DNA of 64,000 nt from Psychrobacter fulvigenes (GCF_904846155.1 NZ_CAJGZP010000001.1:434001-498000), one strand, 5' to 3'; counted from the first letter of the stretch, positions 27,510 to 37,635 are shown. Numbers and translations are program-made. The notes: generated by a model from the letters alone, not told the origin.

Positions 27510-29105
27510 ATGGATATTATAGGTCATTTGACGCGCACGGTTAGCCCAGCAGTACTTGGAGATGATCGCACGCCTGCCAAAAAAAATCTACTTGAGCAGT
27601 TTTATGCAATCTTTGCTGCTCGACTAGCCGATGACGATACTTACAGTCGTTTCTCAAACGAAAATATTGCCCGTGATGATCAAAGCTTTTATGAGCGTGT
27701 ATGGATGGATGGTGCCAATCGTGACCGTGTTTCACGTGAACTTGCTGGCGCGCATAATGTAGACGCAGATGCCTCCCGTGGTCTGGTTGCTATGGCAGCA
27801 CCGCTAGCCTATCATGAGATTAAAAGCTTAGCTGGTACCACACCCGTGCCACAGTTTTTGCGTGACAATCTTGCGAGTTATCAGCACAACATTCCAGCAT
27901 GGGCAGGCGCTGTATTGCCCGCAGGTATGTTGGCTGCTGCGCCTGCCGCAGGGAAAATTTCTGATACTACTAGTACGGCACCCCTGCAGCGTGAGGAAGA
28001 AGAAAAAGGCAGTTTTATGAAAGCGCTGCTCCCCATTGTTGGTCTGATTATTTTGGCGGCACTGGCCTGGGCTCTACTGCGTGGCTGTCAAGAAAACCCT
28101 GAGCCAGTCGGTACCCCCGTAGCGACCGAACAGCAGCAAGATTCACGTGATGATGTACAAGCCATGGCAATCGCTGATATCGAGCCTGCATCGTTACGCA
28201 TTGCTACTGGTGAAGCAAATACCTTGTATGCGTGTCGCATGAACGTTGGTGATGAAGCATTACAAACGACAGTGATGAATGCCATGACCAGTACATTTGG
28301 TGAGGAAGCTAGTAAATGCCGTGCTGATGTCGATGATGGCTTTGCAACCGATATGCCTGCAGCTGCTCAGCTTGCTACTATTTTACCGATTCTAAAAAGC
28401 GTGCCAAATGCCAGCATGATCATTAAGGGTGATGAGATCATCGTTAATACTGCGGATGCATCTTTGTTGGATAAGTTGGTGAGCGACTTACAAGCTGCAG
28501 CTCCAGGCATGACTGTAAAAGCTGAAGGCCCACTAGATTTGCAAGGCGAGATTGACAACAGTCTGGCCGCTGCAGATGTCGCTATGACGAACCTTGGTGA
28601 AAACCCAGATCCTCGTGATGTCGCGCGCGCATTAAGCATTCAGGTTATCAACTTTGAAGTGGATGAAGCTGCTATTCCTGAGGTTAATAAAGAGCTGCTT
28701 GACCGTGCTGCCAAAATCATCACTGAAGTGCCAGATATGAAGTTGGTTATTATTGGTCACACGGACAGTCAAGCATCTGATGCTTATAATATGGAGTTGT
28801 CGCAGGAACGTGCTGATTCAGTCAAAGAGTATTTGGTGTCTCAAGGTGTTGATGCCGATAAGCTGACTACCAAAGGTATGGGTGAGACAGATCCTATCGC
28901 AGATAACTCAACCGATCAGGGCCGCTTCCGTAACCGCCGCATTGAGTTCGTTGTAAATGATGAATCTGTGAGTGCAAATGATGGTATGTTGATCAGTAAC
29001 GATGCGCTTGACCCAGACTTAAATCCGCTAGATAGCGATAATGATGATTTATTGCCAGACGGAGATGATCCTAGTCAAGGTACGGTAGTAGATCCAACAA
29101 ACTAA
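27510..29105 (+). CDS. OmpA-family protein with DUF937-like and BON-like domains
   Basis: From ATG 27510, which follows a strong GGAGG at 27498-27502, the product has 531 residues. Domain order: DUF937-like (1-145), one membrane helix at about 170-190 (LLPIVGLIILAALAWALL), a pair of BON-like modules (about 225-350), and an OmpA C-terminal domain (about 375-490). The last is shown by VINFEVDEAAIPE, VIIGHTDSQ, ERADSVKEYLVSQGV and NRRIEF. An acidic tail follows. OmpA domains bind peptidoglycan, so this protein likely tethers the inner membrane to the cell wall. BON plus OmpA recalls mycobacterial ArfA. It is a paralogue of the preceding gene. Confidence 0.85.
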   Translation: MDIIGHLTRTVSPAVLGDDRTPAKKNLLEQFYAIFAARLADDDTYSRFSNENIARDDQSFYERVWMDGANRDRVSRELAGAHNVDADASRGLVAMAAPLAYHEIKSLAGTTPVPQFLRDNLASYQHNIPAWAGAVLPAGMLAAAPAAGKISDTTSTAPLQREEEEKGSFMKALLPIVGLIILAALAWALLRGCQENPEPVGTPVATEQQQDSRDDVQAMAIADIEPASLRIATGEANTLYACRMNVGDEALQTTVMNAMTSTFGEEASKCRADVDDGFATDMPAAAQLATILPILKSVPNASMIIKGDEIIVNTADASLLDKLVSDLQAAAPGMTVKAEGPLDLQGEIDNSLAAADVAMTNLGENPDPRDVARALSIQVINFEVDEAAIPEVNKELLDRAAKIITEVPDMKLVIIGHTDSQASDAYNMELSQERADSVKEYLVSQGVDADKLTTKGMGETDPIADNSTDQGRFRNRRIEFVVNDESVSANDGMLISNDALDPDLNPLDSDNDDLLPDGDDPSQGTVVDPTN

Positions 29106-29150
29106 TTGCTGCTATGTTTGAGATGTTTTATTAATTAGTCAGTACTCAAC

Positions 29151-29182
29151 AAAACCGCACCTTATCGAAGGTGCGGTTTTTT
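29151..29182. terminator. Bidirectional terminator between the OmpA-family gene and nagZ
   Basis: A perfect 13-bp stem AAAACCGCACCTT/AAGGTGCGGTTTT with an ATCG loop and a following T run sits between convergent genes and can serve both. Confidence 0.92.
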
Positions 29183-29211
29183 ACTTTTCATCAGGCGTTT
29201 TTTATAAAGCG

Positions 29212-30315
29212 TTATTTGTAAGCGGTAGGATCTATACTGTCGTTCCTTCTGTCATTCCCTAACTGGCTGTCAAAAGCAGGCGTATCAAGCTCAGCGCCAA
29301 AAAACGTTTCAGTCACACTATCTTTGGCTTGTTGCCAATACTCAAACTGTTGGCAAGTAGACGTAAGATCTCCTTGCCATGAGGGAATCTGTCCACGCAT
29401 GGCTTTGATACGTTTTTGATTCGGATAGGGGAGCTCTTGCGCGGCTTCAGCTGCTTCGTGTGCTGCAATGCGATCATTACACACCAATGCAATATCACAG
29501 CCCGCTTCGATAGCGGCTTTGACTCGGGCACTGACATCACCTGCCGCTTGCGCACCCGCCATGGATAAGTCATCAGAGAACAAGACGCCTTTAAATTTAA
29601 GGGTATCGCGAATGATATCTTTTAGCCAAATTTTAGAAAACCCTGCCGGCTTGTTATCCACTTGTGAGAATATTACGTGCGCTGGCATTAAAGCATCTAA
29701 CCAAGGTAGCGTTTGAGAAAAAGGCTGCATATCACTAGCTAAGATTTCATCAAGGCTACGGTTATCAATGGCTTCTGCTACATGGGAGTCAGGCGCGATT
29801 GCACCGTGTCCAGGGAAGTGCTTACCCGTGGTGGCCATTCCTGCTGCTCTCATGCCACGCATGAATTGCGTGGCTAGGGCGACGATGATTTGTGGGTCTT
29901 CATGAAAGCTACGATCGCCAATCACTTGACTGATACCGTCTCTATCGAGTACTGGTGCAAAGCTCAAATCAATACCGACAGCCAGTACTTCTGCGGCCAT
30001 CAAATAGCCACAGTCATAAGCGCTGCTCAATGCTTGGGTGGGGTCACGGTCGAACAATTTCCCAAGCTTGCCCATCGCAGGGAGTTTGGTAAAACCTTCG
30101 CGCAGGCGGGCGACACGTCCCCCTTCTTGATCAACGCCGATTAAGATATCGGGGTTGTGATAACGGATATCATCACAGAGCTCGCGCACTTGTGCGGCAC
30201 TTTCGACATTGCGAGCGAATAGTATCACGCCGCCTACTTGAGCTTGTTTGATTAAGCTGACATCTTCAGCAGTCAAGGCTGTGCTGTCGATATCAATCAT
30301 TAATACGCCGTACAT
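29212..30315 (-). CDS. nagZ: Beta-N-acetylhexosaminidase NagZ
   Basis: NagZ is a cytoplasmic family 3 glycoside hydrolase that removes GlcNAc from anhydromuropeptides during cell-wall recycling, producing the AmpC-inducing signal where AmpR exists. Visible motifs are GVDQEGGRVARLR (about 60-72), FAPVLD, VIGDRSFHEDP, the GKHFPGHG block (about 165-172) followed by DSH containing the catalytic His, and GVLFSDDLSM with the nucleophile Asp (about 245-254). Length 367 is slightly above the usual 340 because of a C-terminal tail. The start at 30315 (MYGVLMIDID) is well placed. Confidence 0.96.
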   Translation of the reverse strand: MYGVLMIDIDSTALTAEDVSLIKQAQVGGVILFARNVESAAQVRELCDDIRYHNPDILIGVDQEGGRVARLREGFTKLPAMGKLGKLFDRDPTQALSSAYDCGYLMAAEVLAVGIDLSFAPVLDRDGISQVIGDRSFHEDPQIIVALATQFMRGMRAAGMATTGKHFPGHGAIAPDSHVAEAIDNRSLDEILASDMQPFSQTLPWLDALMPAHVIFSQVDNKPAGFSKIWLKDIIRDTLKFKGVLFSDDLSMAGAQAAGDVSARVKAAIEAGCDIALVCNDRIAAHEAAEAAQELPYPNQKRIKAMRGQIPSWQGDLTSTCQQFEYWQQAKDSVTETFFGAELDTPAFDSQLGNDRRNDSIDPTAYK

Positions 30316-30807
30316 GATGGTATCCTTAGAGTGCGATGCACTGTTATACGATGGATTTATATTATGAGCTTTGAATGAGCGTTACATTATGCCAGATATT
30401 ATGCCAGTTATTGGAGGTTAGATATATGTTACCTTAAGTGCAAATCATGGTTGTCTGATATTTTAATGCTCATTTGGTTATTGAGAGTAATGATGAGCTG
30501 CTTGGTATCAGGTCAGCGGTGTATTTGGTCATAAGAAATCTAAGAGAAAGTTTGGTATGTAGAGGCGTAGCGTGTAAGATTGCTTATACAGTTTGAGACA
30601 GTGGCTAGCCGACACCCATGATAATATTAATTGCTTTTTAGCTAGGTGGCTTTTGGTTAAGTGATATAAGTATTATCTAAGCCATATAATAATGAGACAC
30701 ATACTAAATAGACAAGAATTATAATAGAATCAGATATGGTTTATGTAACGATTGATCATAACAAAATAAATTTTAGGTATTTTACAACTTAAGACAATTA
30801 GGTATAT
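30316..30807. promoter_or_regulatory. Divergent spacer between nagZ and prc
   Basis: This 492-base divergent spacer is AT-rich and noncoding as far as can be seen. It is expected to hold the promoters of nagZ and prc. No repeats or operators were recognised. Confidence 0.35.
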
Positions 30808-33033
30808 ATGATGAAAAAACAACCAGCACAGTGGTTACTCAGTGTGGCGTCAATTGGCTTGGCCGGTGTTATCTTGACCCAGAGTTATAGCGCAGCGGTG
30901 GCAAACACTGATACTGAAGGCTTCACGCAGACACCTGAGCAGAAGCTAACGACTCGGCAAGTAGCGGCCTTGTTGGATCGCAGCCACTATCTGAATCAGC
31001 CATTGGATACCGAGATGGGTAGTGAAATCTTATCCATGTATATTGATAATCTAGACCCAAACCATACCTTGTTTTTGCAGTCTGATGTTGATGAATTTAA
31101 AGAAAAATATGCCAGTGACTTTGGTAATCGACTAAAGCGTGGTGATTTATCTGCCGGTGTAGATATTTTTGAGCGTTATCGCAAACGCTCAAACGAATAC
31201 TTTGAGATGGCAAAAAGAATGCTCAAAACAGATATAGATCTGACGAGCGATCAGACCATTATTCTAGATCGTGAAAATATTGGTCACCTTAAAACAAAAA
31301 AAGACCAACGTGATTATTGGGAGCGTCAGCTTAAGTTTCAGTTGATGAGTATCACTTTGGGTCAAGAAAGCGAAAAGGGCAAAGAAAAAATATTTTTAGA
31401 CAACCCTGACATCACGCTTGGTCAGGACCTTGTACGTGACGATAAACGCACACCAAGTGAGATATTGCTCAATCGTTTATCACGACAGCAAGGACAGATG
31501 AAACGTCTAAAAGATGATGAGATCATGGAAACGGTACTCAACACCGCCATGCTGACTTATGATCCTCATAGCAATTACTATGCGCCAATTCAGGCAACTG
31601 AGCTACAGATACAGTCAAGCTTACAGCTAGAAGGTATCGGCGTCTCTATCCGTCCAGATCGCAAAAACCCAGACTATACTCGTATTGTCACCTTAGTCGA
31701 TGGCGGGCCTGCAGCCAAAACAGGTCAAATCAAACCTAATGATTTGATTATCGGGATTGCTGAAGACGGCAAAAACATGACCGACGTGGTCGGCTGGTCG
31801 ACGCGTGAGATTGTCGGCTTGATACGCGGCAAACGTGGCACTTCAGTTACTTTAAGGGTAATGCAGCCCAATACACCAGAAGCGAGTGCCCGTACGGTCA
31901 CTGTCGTCCGCGATATCATTGAGCAAGAAGAGTCGGGTGTGACTCATCGTACTATAGACGTACAACGACCTAATATTGATGCCACACCAAAACGTATCGG
32001 TGTGCTTGAGATACCCAGTTTTTATTTGAATTATCGCGCGCGCCGTAGTGGTGAAGACTATCGTAGCGTTAGCGTTGATACTGAACGTGCCCTAAAAGAG
32101 CTCAATAAACAAAACATCGATGGCTTGGTTGTTGACCTACGCAATAACCCAGGTGGCTCGCTAGATGAAGTGGCCAAAATGCTTGGGTTGTTTATTAAGG
32201 GTGGGCCATTGGTACAGATTCGTGATAATCGCGGTAATATCCAAGTCTACAGTGACGAAGACGGTGGCAAGCAGCTATATGACGGCAAAGTCGTGGTTTT
32301 GACCAACCTAGCATCCGCCTCTGCCAGTGAGATATTTGCCGCTGCCATTCAAGACTATGGCCGAGGACTGGTGGTGGGCAATACCACTACAGGTAAAGGC
32401 TCAGCACAGATTCAGCTAGACAATTTGGCGTTAGGATCGGCCACTTTGACTCAGCGTAAGTTTTATCGCATCACGGGTGGCAGTACCCAGAATAAAGGCG
32501 TTGTACCTGATGTAGAGCTGGTTAATATTTATGATGATGCTACTTTTGGTGAACGGGCACAGAAAAAAGCCCTGCCATGGGATACCATCAAAACAGCGGC
32601 CTACAAACCAGAAGCTAAATTTAGCTCAGATACGCTGGCAACCTTGAATCAACAGTCTAAAATTCGCCAAGAAAAAAACCCGCAGTTTGTATACTTATCG
32701 ACACTCAATGATATTCGAGATATGGAAGACAGTAAGCAGCCAATCGATCTTGATATCAACAGTCGCCGCGCAAAGATGAGGTTGATCGAACAGCGGACAT
32801 TAGAAGCGGAGAACAAACGCCTAATAGCCACTGGCGAGCGCCCGTACAAAGACTGGAACACCTATCAGGCAGCAATGGATGCAAAGTTTGAAGAGCGTAG
32901 CCAAATGAAGTCAAATGAGCGTCCGCAGCTACCAGAAGATGAAGTTTTTGTAAAAGAAGCGGCTTATCTCATGCTTAGTGCAGAGGCGGATATCAGCGTC
33001 AGCCCTGAAGAAGCGCTTATGGCAGAACGATAG
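30808..33033 (+). CDS. prc: Carboxy-terminal processing protease Prc (Tsp)
   Basis: Prc is a periplasmic S41A serine protease with a Ser-Lys dyad that trims peptidoglycan hydrolases and tail-specific substrates. It has 741 residues: a signal peptide (about 1-32), an N-terminal helical domain, a PDZ domain at about 270-345 (LEGIGVSIRPD), and the protease core with GGSLDEV, the nucleophile Ser505 in SASASE and Lys530 in TGKGS. The 25-residue Ser-Lys spacing equals that of E. coli Tsp. A DUF3340 C-terminal domain completes it. ATG 30811 is an equally possible start. Confidence 0.96.
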   Translation: MMKKQPAQWLLSVASIGLAGVILTQSYSAAVANTDTEGFTQTPEQKLTTRQVAALLDRSHYLNQPLDTEMGSEILSMYIDNLDPNHTLFLQSDVDEFKEKYASDFGNRLKRGDLSAGVDIFERYRKRSNEYFEMAKRMLKTDIDLTSDQTIILDRENIGHLKTKKDQRDYWERQLKFQLMSITLGQESEKGKEKIFLDNPDITLGQDLVRDDKRTPSEILLNRLSRQQGQMKRLKDDEIMETVLNTAMLTYDPHSNYYAPIQATELQIQSSLQLEGIGVSIRPDRKNPDYTRIVTLVDGGPAAKTGQIKPNDLIIGIAEDGKNMTDVVGWSTREIVGLIRGKRGTSVTLRVMQPNTPEASARTVTVVRDIIEQEESGVTHRTIDVQRPNIDATPKRIGVLEIPSFYLNYRARRSGEDYRSVSVDTERALKELNKQNIDGLVVDLRNNPGGSLDEVAKMLGLFIKGGPLVQIRDNRGNIQVYSDEDGGKQLYDGKVVVLTNLASASASEIFAAAIQDYGRGLVVGNTTTGKGSAQIQLDNLALGSATLTQRKFYRITGGSTQNKGVVPDVELVNIYDDATFGERAQKKALPWDTIKTAAYKPEAKFSSDTLATLNQQSKIRQEKNPQFVYLSTLNDIRDMEDSKQPIDLDINSRRAKMRLIEQRTLEAENKRLIATGERPYKDWNTYQAAMDAKFEERSQMKSNERPQLPEDEVFVKEAAYLMLSAEADISVSPEEALMAER

Positions 33034-33541
33034 AGACACTCATAAAGGTTTAGAAGCAGTGTAAGCATATGCTTACATGCAATGACGTTGTGACCTCTTA
33101 CTATAAACTGAGTAATCTGCGATTATATACCCACTGCACAATTTAACGATACTGTTTGTTGATACTAGGGATTGGTATTTATAGGATTGTTTATAAATTG
33201 CGTCAGGGATGGATTGCTGATTACGGATGATAAGGTTGGATGCCTGTCAGTTGCGACATATCTTGGGATTGGATATGACGTGACATTAACAAGGATAGTT
33301 AGTAACTAAAACCGTGTAGCCTAATGGCTATACGATTTTGTTATATCTGAGATATGCAAAGCTTGTCAAAGCATGTAAAAACCTATCATGTACAAATACA
33401 AACTCATAAAATTTGCGCCAAAAAAAGACCAATAGCAATGCTACTGGTCTTCTTAGATTGAAGGGCGCAGTCATATAATGATAGCACCCTCCAATTTTTA
33501 GCAGTTATCTGTATAGACTAAATAAGCTCAGTCATACAAGA
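33034..33541. other. Spacer between prc and the slyD-like gene
   Basis: This is a convergent spacer of 508 bases with no convincing ORF. It contains the terminator at 33421-33455. The rest is AT-rich with no recognised repeat. Confidence 0.4.
33421..33455. terminator. Bidirectional terminator, prc / slyD-like
   Basis: An imperfect stem AAGACCAATAG/CTACTGGTCTT with CAATG loop is preceded by a run of A and followed by TCTT. It can serve the minus-strand peptidyl-prolyl isomerase gene and prc. Confidence 0.75.
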
Positions 33542-34027
33542 TTAGTGCTCAACGCCGCCAGCACCATGTACATGGCCGTGGTTTAGCTCGTCTTCAGTCG
33601 CTGCACGTACTTCTTGGATTTCGACATCAAAGGTCAAACGCTTGCCAGCTAGTGGATGGTTTGCATCAACAGTAACGATTTCGTCGTTCACATCAGTAAC
33701 AGTCACCAACATCACTTGGCCACCAGCTTCTGACTGAAACTGCATGCCAGGCTGAATGTCTTCAACGCCTTGGAAATTATCACGAGGTACTTGTTGTACT
33801 GCTTGCTCTTGATATTCACCGTAGCCATCAGCAGGCTCAACGACTGCGTTGACTTTTTCGCCAGCAGACTTACCTTCTAGTTGCTTTTCTAAGCCAGGAA
33901 TGATGTTCTGGTGGCCGTGTAAATAAGCAAGTGGCTGACCTTCTGGAGATTGGTCAAGTACGTTGCCTTCGTCGTCTTTAAGCGTGTAATTGAATTTAAC
34001 GGCAGTGTCTTTTGCGATAGTGGTCAT
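33542..34027 (-). CDS. FKBP-type peptidyl-prolyl isomerase, SlyD-like
   Basis: This cytoplasmic isomerase/chaperone of 161 residues carries the FKBP core YTLKDDEGNVLDQS (about 14-27), YLHGHQNIIPGLEKQLEG (about 50-67), and an insert-in-flap domain (residues about 75-125) with the SlyD signature AVVEPADGYGEY. DANHPLAGKRLTFDVEI closes the core. The C-terminal tail holds only a few histidines (HGHVHG...EH), much shorter than the metal-binding tail of E. coli SlyD. Calling it FkpB is the alternative, but the insert-in-flap favours SlyD. Confidence 0.9.
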   Translation of the reverse strand: MTTIAKDTAVKFNYTLKDDEGNVLDQSPEGQPLAYLHGHQNIIPGLEKQLEGKSAGEKVNAVVEPADGYGEYQEQAVQQVPRDNFQGVEDIQPGMQFQSEAGGQVMLVTVTDVNDEIVTVDANHPLAGKRLTFDVEIQEVRAATEDELNHGHVHGAGGVEH

Positions 34028-34374
34028 AAATTATCCTAAATATATCTATGTAAAAAATTAAATACGATGGAAATAAACCTAAAAAAGCCAATCAGCAAGC
34101 CAAAAGCCACATCATTAGTCAATTATCATCAGTTTATTAGGGTAACTTTAGCAGTTAGCCTCTTTAATTGCGATGGAAGTGATAACTTTCAAGGCAAAAT
34201 CATAAAAAATAGTAATATTAATGAAGTTTGAGTCAATAAAGACCCTAATCGCTGCTTTTATGTCAGTTGCGTTTTTTGGCTAGGCCTTCTACCATGGGTA
34301 CAGACATTATAATAAGCATTTTTCCTGAATCATATAACTCGTATAAATAAACTTACATAATTAAAGTAACTACT
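34028..34374. promoter_or_regulatory. Divergent spacer between the slyD-like gene and the M61 peptidase
   Basis: This 347-base divergent spacer holds no gene. It presumably carries promoters for both flanking genes. No operators or repeats were recognised. Confidence 0.35.
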
Positions 34375-36279
34375 ATGAATAAAACTCTTATGACCAAATC
34401 CACGACCGACGCTGCTGCGGCTGCTGATATTGACTATATTCTTGATTTTGCCCGTTTCAATGAGCATTTGGTCGATATCACCCTCAGCTTTACCGCAAAT
34501 ACATCGGCTCCTCGTTTATGGTTGCCAGCATGGATACCAGGCAGCTATCTGATGCGTGAGTTTGCGCGTCATATTACCGCTGTATATTATCAAATAAAAG
34601 ACGAAAATACTGATGATGAAAATACCGTTGACGACGGTGTTCTGCAGCGGGCGCACAAAGTTGACAAAAACACTTGGCAATTGCCAACCGTAAAAGCAGG
34701 GCAGACGCTGAGTGTGCATTATGAAGTCTATTGTTATGATTTGTCTGTGCGTACCGCCTATGTCGATCAGCAGCGTCTCTATGGCAACTTTACCTCGCTG
34801 GCTTTGGCGGTGGAAGGGCAGGAGCAGCAGCCCATACAAGTGAGCTTACTGGTACCAACCGCATTTGTAGCAGCGCAAGATTTAACGATAAAAGGTAGCG
34901 AGGTAGTGCTTGCTTGCGGGCTTGAGTCCACGCATTTACAGAGTGAAGATCAACACGGCTATCAGCTACATGCCGAGAGCTATCACGATCTCATTGATCA
35001 TCCGTTTGAGATAGCAGCCCAACAGTCATTTGATTTTATTATTCAAGATAACGCGCATCAGACTTTGAGTCATCGCTTCTTCATCTCTGGTAAACACAGT
35101 ACTAATATGGGTCGCTTGCAGCAAGATATCACCCAAATTTGTCAGACGTATCTCAATTGGCTAGAGGATGCGCCATTTGCTGACTATACCTTTATGACTT
35201 ATGCCAGTGGCAACGACTATGGTGGTCTTGAGCATATCAACTCGACCAGTCTCATTACGCCGCGTAATGATCTGCCAAGTCGTGATGAGCCACAGATACC
35301 AAGCAGCGATTATCAGCGCTATTTGGGACTCTGTAGTCATGAGTATTTTCACGCATGGTGGGTCAAGACCGTGCGCCCAGATGTCATGATAGACGTGGAT
35401 TTACGTAAAGAAGCCTTTACGCCGTTACTATGGGTGTTTGAAGGTTTTACTTCTTACATCGATGACTTCATGTTGCAAGCATCAGGCGTGATTGACAAAG
35501 CCAGCTATCTTAAGCTGTTGGCTGAGCAGATCAATCGCTATCATCAGACCGATGGCCGCGCGCATCAAAGTGTCGCTGAATCAAGTTTTGACGCTTGGAT
35601 TAAACTCTATCGTAGTGATGAAAATACCGGTAACGCAGGCATAAGCTACTACAATAAAGGGGCATTGGTCGCATTGTGTTTAGACTTAACACTACTGCAA
35701 AAAAGCGACGGTCGCTACCGTCTGTTTGATGTGGTCAAGGCGTTTTATGAGCAAGCAAAACAAAACGATAATAAGCGCATTGGGATTAGTAGCGCCGATA
35801 TGGGCACAGTCATCAGTCAGTTTATGACCCAAGCAGAATGGCAGGATTTTGAGCACCGCTATGTCAATGGCATCGATGCGCTGCCTATTGATCAGCTACT
35901 AACAGCCAATGGCATCGAAATACATAGTGATAAAAAAGACAGCACACTGCCTTGGGGTATCAGTGTACAAGAGATCCCTGAAGGCTTGCGAGTCAATAAG
36001 GTGCTGCGAGATAGTGTCGCAAGCGCAGCAGGACTCTCAGCTAAAGATGTTATCATCGCAATTGATGGTATCAAAGCCGACAAAAAACAACTGAAAAACG
36101 CTGCTAAGTCTGACAAGGTAATGAGTTGCCATGCTTTTCGCCGTGATGAGCTCATGATGTTTGAAGTACACACCAGTACAGCTTCAGGCGTATCTGCCAA
36201 TCCGAGATTAAACAAAGTCAGCTTAGCGCTAAAGGAATCAGGGTTTGAGGACTGGTTAACTGTTGATTTTACTAAATAA
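34375..36279 (+). CDS. M61 family metallopeptidase with PDZ domain
   Basis: This is a zinc aminopeptidase-like protein of the glycyl aminopeptidase family. The 634-residue sequence has an N-terminal beta-sandwich (LWLPAWIPGSYLMREFARH at about 44-62 is typical of M61), the zinc motif HEYFH at 322-326, and the third ligand Glu356 in WVFEGFTSYIDD. A PDZ domain follows at about 525-600 (WGISVQEIPEGLRVNKVL). There is no obvious signal peptide, so it is likely cytoplasmic. A monocistronic unit is likely, since the neighbour downstream is on the opposite strand. Confidence 0.92.
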   Translation: MNKTLMTKSTTDAAAAADIDYILDFARFNEHLVDITLSFTANTSAPRLWLPAWIPGSYLMREFARHITAVYYQIKDENTDDENTVDDGVLQRAHKVDKNTWQLPTVKAGQTLSVHYEVYCYDLSVRTAYVDQQRLYGNFTSLALAVEGQEQQPIQVSLLVPTAFVAAQDLTIKGSEVVLACGLESTHLQSEDQHGYQLHAESYHDLIDHPFEIAAQQSFDFIIQDNAHQTLSHRFFISGKHSTNMGRLQQDITQICQTYLNWLEDAPFADYTFMTYASGNDYGGLEHINSTSLITPRNDLPSRDEPQIPSSDYQRYLGLCSHEYFHAWWVKTVRPDVMIDVDLRKEAFTPLLWVFEGFTSYIDDFMLQASGVIDKASYLKLLAEQINRYHQTDGRAHQSVAESSFDAWIKLYRSDENTGNAGISYYNKGALVALCLDLTLLQKSDGRYRLFDVVKAFYEQAKQNDNKRIGISSADMGTVISQFMTQAEWQDFEHRYVNGIDALPIDQLLTANGIEIHSDKKDSTLPWGISVQEIPEGLRVNKVLRDSVASAAGLSAKDVIIAIDGIKADKKQLKNAAKSDKVMSCHAFRRDELMMFEVHTSTASGVSANPRLNKVSLALKESGFEDWLTVDFTK

Positions 36280-36300
36280 CAGATCTTTTAAATCTATGCA

Positions 36301-36666
36301 TTAGCTAAAGCGCTGCTGTAGATAGGCGATAATATCATCTGATTCATACATCCATTTGACATTATCGCCCTCATCAATACGTAAGCAAGGCACTTTGATG
36401 TGTCCACCGTTTTCAGCCAACTCACTGCGAAACTGCTCATTATTTTTGGTATCACGCAGCTCGATGGGTAAGTTTAGCTTATGCATGTGCCGACGTACTT
36501 TGACACAAAACGGACATAACTGGAACTGATACAAAGATAGGTTATTGCAAGCCTCATTCACTTTGGCTTGCGCCTCTGGCGTACGTTTCATCGCAGCACC
36601 TTGAGTTAAAATATTCAAGGCAGCGATGATGCGTCCTAAACCTGTCCGTATAATGCTAATTAACAT
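36301..36666 (-). CDS. Glutaredoxin-like / GST N-terminal domain protein
   Basis: This 121-residue thioredoxin-fold protein has the redox motif CPFC (about residues 52-55, in LCPFCVKVRRHMHKL) and the conserved cis-proline region KVPCLRI followed by MYESDDIIAYL. This order is typical of glutaredoxins fused at the N-terminal domain of glutathione S-transferases, but the C-terminal GST helices are missing. The N-terminal 30 residues form a hydrophobic-basic leader (RTGLGRIIAALNIL) which might be a membrane anchor. Its partner redox system is not in the window. Confidence 0.85.
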   Translation of the reverse strand: MLISIIRTGLGRIIAALNILTQGAAMKRTPEAQAKVNEACNNLSLYQFQLCPFCVKVRRHMHKLNLPIELRDTKNNEQFRSELAENGGHIKVPCLRIDEGDNVKWMYESDDIIAYLQQRFS

Positions 36667-36774
36667 CTGTACCTCTATATCTTATATTGTGTGTGTGAAT
36701 GGTCTCTGAAAAAACATAGCTGTGCCCGATTCCTCTAATCACCATAATGCTTGGTAGACGGTGATAGAATGATA

Positions 36775-37635
36775 CTATTTTTGTTCTACCTTGCTCTCTT
36801 GCGCTTCACGCTCAGTGACACTAACATCTGATTCATTTTCTGTATCCAAGTCATTTTGCTCATCTGAATCAATCAAAGAATCGTTTGTTGCAAGCCAGTT
36901 TTCTGTCGTCTGAATTCGGCGCTGCTGTGCATCGATGATTTGTAAGGCAAGGTCTCGCATTTCTTCATCTGTACCGTACTTTAGCTGTATCAGCGCCATA
37001 TCTACAGCGCCCACGTGTAGCGATAGCATACTACGTGCAAAGGCTATATCTGCCACTGAAGCTGTGATACCTTTTTCCATATCCTCATACATATCTTCTA
37101 TATCATCGGCGTAAGCTTGCTGCATGGCTTCGGTATTAGGCTTAGATTTGGCAGCATCAGGATGGCTAGCAAGCCACCTTCTCATCGTATCAATTTTAAG
37201 CTGCTGATTATCGATGATATCTTCTGCCAGTGCGCGCATCTCGGCATCAGTACCATATTTTAATTGAATCTGTGCCATATCGACGGTACCGCGATGGTGT
37301 CCAAGCATACTTTTGGCAAATGCAGTATCAGGATCGTTGTAGACCATACCAATCAGCATCTCATCATTCATTCTGCTTATAGCTCTGGTATAGTCGTTAA
37401 ACATATCTATAATCTTGGTATCGTCTACCGTCTCAACTTCGGCGACCTCTGCACTTGAATCTTGCTCTGCTTCTATGTCGTCAGTAACATCCGCTTCAGG
37501 AGTAGCGACTGGCGGCGTCACAACTTCCTCAGTAGCAGTAGGCTCGGTATCCTCAGGTTTTGGCTGACAAGCACTAAGCGCAAGGGCTGCGGTGACGCCA
37601 AGAGCGATAACGGATATACGATAAGAAGAAGTCAT
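36775..37635 (-). CDS. Lipoprotein with two tandem DUF305 domains
   Basis: The N-terminus is a lipoprotein signal with lipobox ALSAC at about 19-23. An acidic Glu/Asp/Thr-rich linker (about 25-75) is followed by two DUF305 (ferritin-like) modules. The first has FAKSMLGHHRGTVDMA and the second has FARSMLSLHVGAVDMA, each followed by Q(I/L)QLKYGT and a DNQQ/DAQQ helix. Both lie in a 286-residue protein. DUF305 proteins are periplasmic and appear near copper and oxidative-stress genes. The second module has LHV in place of HHR, so one histidine is lost. Confidence 0.88.
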   Translation of the reverse strand: MTSSYRISVIALGVTAALALSACQPKPEDTEPTATEEVVTPPVATPEADVTDDIEAEQDSSAEVAEVETVDDTKIIDMFNDYTRAISRMNDEMLIGMVYNDPDTAFAKSMLGHHRGTVDMAQIQLKYGTDAEMRALAEDIIDNQQLKIDTMRRWLASHPDAAKSKPNTEAMQQAYADDIEDMYEDMEKGITASVADIAFARSMLSLHVGAVDMALIQLKYGTDEEMRDLALQIIDAQQRRIQTTENWLATNDSLIDSDEQNDLDTENESDVSVTEREAQESKVEQK

